A stretch of 35,459 nucleotides of DNA, taken from NCBI GenBank assembly GCA_017395425.1, contig JAFPUM010000030.1, positions 1 to 35,459 of the forward strand. The letters are read 5' to 3'. The position numbers and the translations under genes are program-made. The notes under the pieces are model-generated. The model did not search any database and was not told the DNA's origin. It saw only the letters and a program-made list of their open reading frames with translations. Shown here piece by piece: positions 32,557 to 35,459 of the stretch (positions are counted from its first letter, which is position 1; every line of letters starts with the position of its first letter). The stretch is from Clostridia bacterium (GTDB lineage: Bacteria > Bacillota > Clostridia > Oscillospirales > Acutalibacteraceae).

Positions 32557-33477
32557 ATGAAAGATTATAGAAATATGTCCTGCGCGGCGTGTAAGAATCC
32601 TTTTGATGGGACTTCGGATATCGTGGTATGTCCTGAATGCGGAGCGCCTCACCACAGAGCGTGCTGGCAGGCAGCGGGACAATGTGCCTGCAGCGAACGG
32701 CACGGGGCGGATTATGTCTGGGAGCCGGACAGCATTGTGATTCCTTCCCGCAGTGCGACAGTTCCCACCGATCGCGTCGGCACGGTTTCATCGGAAGAGC
32801 AGATTGTTTGTCCGATGTGCGGCGGCAAAACGAGAAAAGCGCTCAGATACTGTGAGCGCTGCGGCTACTCTCTGGCGCACGATCGGGAAGGTGCCTATGA
32901 CAGTGACGAATTCTCCGGTCTGGAAGGGCTGTTTGATTTTAATCAGGCTGAATCCATCTCGGGCGTGCCGGCAGGTGATATCAAACGGTTCGTTGGGGGC
33001 ATGTGGATATATTATATTCCCCGGTTTCTGCGGATGGCGAGGCAGCGGGGCGCGTTTACCTTCAATTTCACCGCCTTTCTGACCCACGGGCTGTGGTTTA
33101 TTTCCCGTAAAATGTATGTGCGCGGTATTTTTTTGACACTCCTGATGACAGGAACCACCGTGGGACGCATGTTTCTGTCGCAATTCATTGACGGTGCCAC
33201 AGGGCAAAGGAGTCTGCTGCTCACGGCAGCCTATATGCTGCTGGCGGGTATTGAACTGCTGACAATGATTCTGTGCGGCATATTCGGCAACAGAATTTAT
33301 ATGAATTTCTGTACCGCCAAAATCAGGAAAATCAACGCCAGGGCAACCGCCGCACATGCGACTGCTTCGCAGTTCAATGAAGCAATGGAAGAGGAAGGCG
33401 GGGTCGCTGTTTTGCCGGCTCTGTCGATCGGAATTTGTTATCTGATGGTAATTTATCTGCTGCAAAGAGGTTTGTGA
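32557..33477 (+). CDS. Prokaryotic RING-finger, zinc-ribbon and DUF2628 membrane protein
   Basis: A 306-residue protein. Residues 9-45 form a RING-like zinc module: C9-x2-C12, C25-x2-C28, H33-x2-C36, then C43 and C45, as in Prok-RING_1 proteins. A second zinc ribbon has C85/C88 and C99/C102. The C-terminal half matches DUF2628-type membrane domains: an amphipathic entry (WIYYIPRFLRMARQRG) and hydrophobic segments at about 170-205, 222-245 and 280-300. Such proteins are known from Clostridia, but their role is unsettled; the RING could bind a protein partner at the membrane. The start at ATG 32557 has only a distant GGAAGGG (about 13 bases); no in-frame alternative exists before the upstream stop at 32521. 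Confidence 0.85.
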   Translation: MKDYRNMSCAACKNPFDGTSDIVVCPECGAPHHRACWQAAGQCACSERHGADYVWEPDSIVIPSRSATVPTDRVGTVSSEEQIVCPMCGGKTRKALRYCERCGYSLAHDREGAYDSDEFSGLEGLFDFNQAESISGVPAGDIKRFVGGMWIYYIPRFLRMARQRGAFTFNFTAFLTHGLWFISRKMYVRGIFLTLLMTGTTVGRMFLSQFIDGATGQRSLLLTAAYMLLAGIELLTMILCGIFGNRIYMNFCTAKIRKINARATAAHATASQFNEAMEEEGGVAVLPALSIGICYLMVIYLLQRGL

Positions 33478-33520
33478 GAATGCTTCATCCTGCCGACTTG
33501 ATTTGTTTGGAAAAATAAGG

Positions 33521-33548
33521 TTGAAATTATCGGAAAATATGCTATAAT
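33521..33548 (+). promoter_or_regulatory. Promoter of galU
   Basis: TTGAAA (33521-33526), a 16-base spacer and TATAAT (33543-33548) with an extended TG upstream. Transcription should start near 33555. Confidence 0.78.
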
Positions 33549-33616
33549 ATTTTTACTATCACAACTGATTGTGACCACTGCCTTAAAAAACTGCTTTGAA
33601 AAGGATGTCGATATGA

Positions 33617-34501
33617 ATGTATCCAAAAGTACGTAAAGCCGTCATTCCTGCCGCCGGTCTTGGCACGCGAGTACTGCCCGCGTCCAAGGCGATGCCAAAG
33701 GAAATGCTCCCCATCGTGGACAAACCCGCTATTCAGTACATTGTGGAAGAGGCGGTTGCCAGTGGCATTACGGATATTCTGATTATCACCAATCGCGGCA
33801 AAAGCGACATTGAGAATCACTTTGACCGTGTGCCCGAACTGGAAGAACGCCTGCTGGCGGCCGGTCGTCAGGACGTCTATGACGAAGTGGTGGGACTGAC
33901 CAGAATGGCGAATATCCTCTTTGTGCGTCAGAAGGAAACCAAGGGTCTGGGTCACGCGGTCAACTGCGCGCGGTCGTTTGTAGGCAACGAACCGTTTGCC
34001 ATTCTGTTCGGGGATGACGTGATTCTGGGCGAAAAGCCTGTGACAGCCCAGCTTTGCGAGGCATATGAGAAGTACGGTCTGGGCGTGGTCGGCACCAAGG
34101 AGGTAACGCCGCAGGTAGCCATGCGCGGCAGTTCGCTCCGACTGGAGCGCCTTGAGGGAGAAACAAATGTCTTCCGCTGCACGGATTTGGTGGAAAAGGT
34201 CAAGCGCGAAGAAGATTTGTTCAGTAATTACACCATTCTGGGGCGCTGTGTCTGTCCCCCGGAAATTTTTGATATTCTCGACCACACGCCGCCGGGCGTG
34301 GGCAATGAGATTCAGCTCACCGACGCGCTGGCGGTTCTCGCCAAGACCAAAGGTATGACTGCCGTGGATTTCGTCGGGAAGCGTTACGACATGGGCAACA
34401 AATTCGGTATTTTGCAGGCGACGGTGGATGTGGCGCTTGCTCACCCGGAGGTGCGGGAGGAATTCAGCGCCTATATCAAACAGATTGCGGCTACTCTTTA
34501 A
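33617..34501 (+). CDS. galU: UTP-glucose-1-phosphate uridylyltransferase
   Basis: It makes UDP-glucose from UTP and glucose 1-phosphate, for surface glycans, glycolipids and galactose metabolism. The protein has 294 residues, the usual length. The nucleotide-binding signature is AVIPAAGLGTRVLPASKAMPKEMLPIVDKP (about 8-37). Further conserved parts are QKETKGLGHAV, FGDDV (metal-binding Asp), GVGNEIQLTDAL and GKRYDMGNKFG. AAAGGA lies about 12 bases before ATG 33617. The next gene follows after 47 bases with no hairpin, so they may be cotranscribed. Confidence 0.96.
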   Translation: MYPKVRKAVIPAAGLGTRVLPASKAMPKEMLPIVDKPAIQYIVEEAVASGITDILIITNRGKSDIENHFDRVPELEERLLAAGRQDVYDEVVGLTRMANILFVRQKETKGLGHAVNCARSFVGNEPFAILFGDDVILGEKPVTAQLCEAYEKYGLGVVGTKEVTPQVAMRGSSLRLERLEGETNVFRCTDLVEKVKREEDLFSNYTILGRCVCPPEIFDILDHTPPGVGNEIQLTDALAVLAKTKGMTAVDFVGKRYDMGNKFGILQATVDVALAHPEVREEFSAYIKQIAATL

Positions 34502-34548
34502 TGGGGTGCCTCTCAAAATAATAATTGCACTGAAAGGAATGGATTCCC

Positions 34549-35459
34549 ATGAAATTCCATCAAAAATGGATGGCAGCACTGCTCGTGCTGGCAATGTTGA
34601 CAACCGTCTGTCTGGGCGGTATGAATGTGTTCGCGTCGGAGGACGAGGAAGCGGTCGATGATACGCCGCCTGAAACCACTATCTCAGCGACTGTTTCGGG
34701 CTGTGATTTGTCCGAGGACAGTCTGACCAGAGTAAAGGTCAAACAATACGGTCTTTCCATGCTGGTTCCCAAGGACAATGTCATTACGGTAGACAGTGAC
34801 AGCAGTGTGTTTGCGGCAGCGGATTATTCCCGCAGCTATTTTATGGAACAGGGCTGCATTCTCTATGCTTATACCCAGAATGCCAATTACTGCTCGGTGA
34901 CGGTGTTCGTGTCAGACCAGGATTCCATTTATGATTACTATGGCGATTACGCCGGTCTGAGCGAAGAAAAGCGTCAGGAACTGGTGAAGGATGCCTCCGA
35001 TGACAGCGCCGTGGCGGAATATGTGACCATCAACGGACGCGGCTTTATTCAGGTCACCTCCACCGACAGTTCCACCGGAGACGTTTACACCCAGTACCGT
35101 TTCACCACCGTCATTGACCGCAAACAGTATGTCATTTACATTCAGACCCTGAACGCGGACAAAGATGACAAAGCCGTGCTGAACCAGATGATCGGCTCCA
35201 TTAAGGTCAACGGTGAAGGGATTTATCTGACGCCTGCCGACAGAATGCTGTTGGTTCTGTGCATCATCCTTTGTATCGCTGTGGCGGTGATCTTCTTCTT
35301 CTTCTACCGCGCCACTCAGTTTGTCAAGGCCGGCATCACGGATTTTGCCCGTATCGGCTTTGATCTTCCCCACTCCAATGCCCTCAACGAGAGTGACCGG
35401 CTGGTTGGTTTGGATGAGGAAGACGACGACGAGTACGATGATGATGATGATGATGACGA
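34549..35459 (+). CDS. Exported membrane protein with acidic C-terminal tail (partial)
   Basis: The gene is open to the end of the window (303 codons and two bases, no stop), so the C terminus is missing. It has a signal peptide (about 1-29, ending VFASEDE), an outer domain of about 30-226 and a membrane helix near 232-254 (LLVLCIILCIAVAVIFFFFY). A cytoplasmic tail follows that ends in a run of Asp and Glu. The outer domain opens with GLSMLVPKDNVITV and has alternating strands, similar in feel to lipoprotein-like domains found in Clostridia, but I do not recognise it. AAAGGA lies ten bases before ATG 34549. Six GAT codons in a row (35437-35454) encode part of the acidic tail. Function unknown. 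Confidence 0.85.
   Translation, partial: MKFHQKWMAALLVLAMLTTVCLGGMNVFASEDEEAVDDTPPETTISATVSGCDLSEDSLTRVKVKQYGLSMLVPKDNVITVDSDSSVFAAADYSRSYFMEQGCILYAYTQNANYCSVTVFVSDQDSIYDYYGDYAGLSEEKRQELVKDASDDSAVAEYVTINGRGFIQVTSTDSSTGDVYTQYRFTTVIDRKQYVIYIQTLNADKDDKAVLNQMIGSIKVNGEGIYLTPADRMLLVLCIILCIAVAVIFFFFYRATQFVKAGITDFARIGFDLPHSNALNESDRLVGLDEEDDDEYDDDDDDD

Noticed and set aside
35437-35459. The GAT run as the start of a CRISPR or larger satellite
   Set aside because: It is a simple in-frame triplet run within an open gene, with no spacers or repeat units of other length.

Overview
The window looks like a chromosomal segment of a low-complexity-promoter, moderately GC-rich Firmicute, most likely a gut-type Clostridia (Oscillospiraceae/Ruminococcaceae-like). 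Supporting signs are strong AGGAGG-type ribosome binding sites, consensus sigma-A promoters, a T-box riboswitch, a YtrA-type GntR/ABC operon, QueH, a ChvE-MmsA-MmsB sugar importer, a BspA-like surface protein and a prokaryotic RING/DUF2628 protein. This assignment is inference from gene families; no database was searched. I see no rRNA, tRNA, CRISPR array, insertion sequence, integrase or phage gene, so this reads as core genome rather than an island.

Layout. 1-2.2 kb: a zinc-ribbon membrane protein, a TVP38/DedA-like membrane protein and a small, apparently frameshifted membrane-protein gene. 2.3-6.3 kb (minus strand): GntR regulator, ABC ATPase and an 819-residue ABC permease, with a clear promoter and candidate operator. 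6.3-9 kb: queuosine gene queH and a GNAT acetyltransferase, facing an aldo/keto reductase. 9.05-11.4 kb: a consensus promoter, a tRNA-Trp T-box leader and trpB-trpA only. 11.5-13.6 kb: a membrane-bound CapD/PglF-type NDP-sugar dehydratase. 13.7-15.5 kb (minus): VOC protein, tagD-like cytidylyltransferase, YunG-like protein and a C_GCAxxG_C_C protein in one operon. 15.6-19.7 kb: multiple-monosaccharide ABC importer (binding protein, ATPase, permease). 19.8-21.1 kb (minus): Ldh-family oxidoreductase with a duplicated -35 module. 21.1-22.8 kb: pyrB carrying a PyrI-like zinc domain, coupled to a flavodoxin-like protein. 23-26.8 kb: two-component system, PHP phosphoesterase and an unknown protein. 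26.9-28.9 kb (minus): PNPOx-like protein, nitroreductase and proC. 29.1 kb to the end: a large LRR/Big_2 secreted protein, a RING/DUF2628 membrane protein, galU, and a membrane protein with an acidic tail that runs off the window.

How it fits together. Most genes are housekeeping or cell-envelope related: Trp, Pro and pyrimidine synthesis, tRNA queuosine, sugar import, and activated sugar/alcohol precursors for surface polymers (GalU, TagD, the CapD-like dehydratase). All five convergent gene pairs have a hairpin between or overlapping their 3' ends, and four of these have T-runs suited to bidirectional termination. The most unusual items are the PyrB catalytic chain fused directly to a PyrI-type zinc module without the allosteric nucleotide-binding domain, the 20-bp tandem duplication that carries the -35 box of the Ldh-family gene, the promoter embedded in a long inverted repeat at 2.3 kb in front of a broken small gene, and the RING/zinc-ribbon/DUF2628 protein. 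I did not find a multi-gene defence or other clearly undescribed system.
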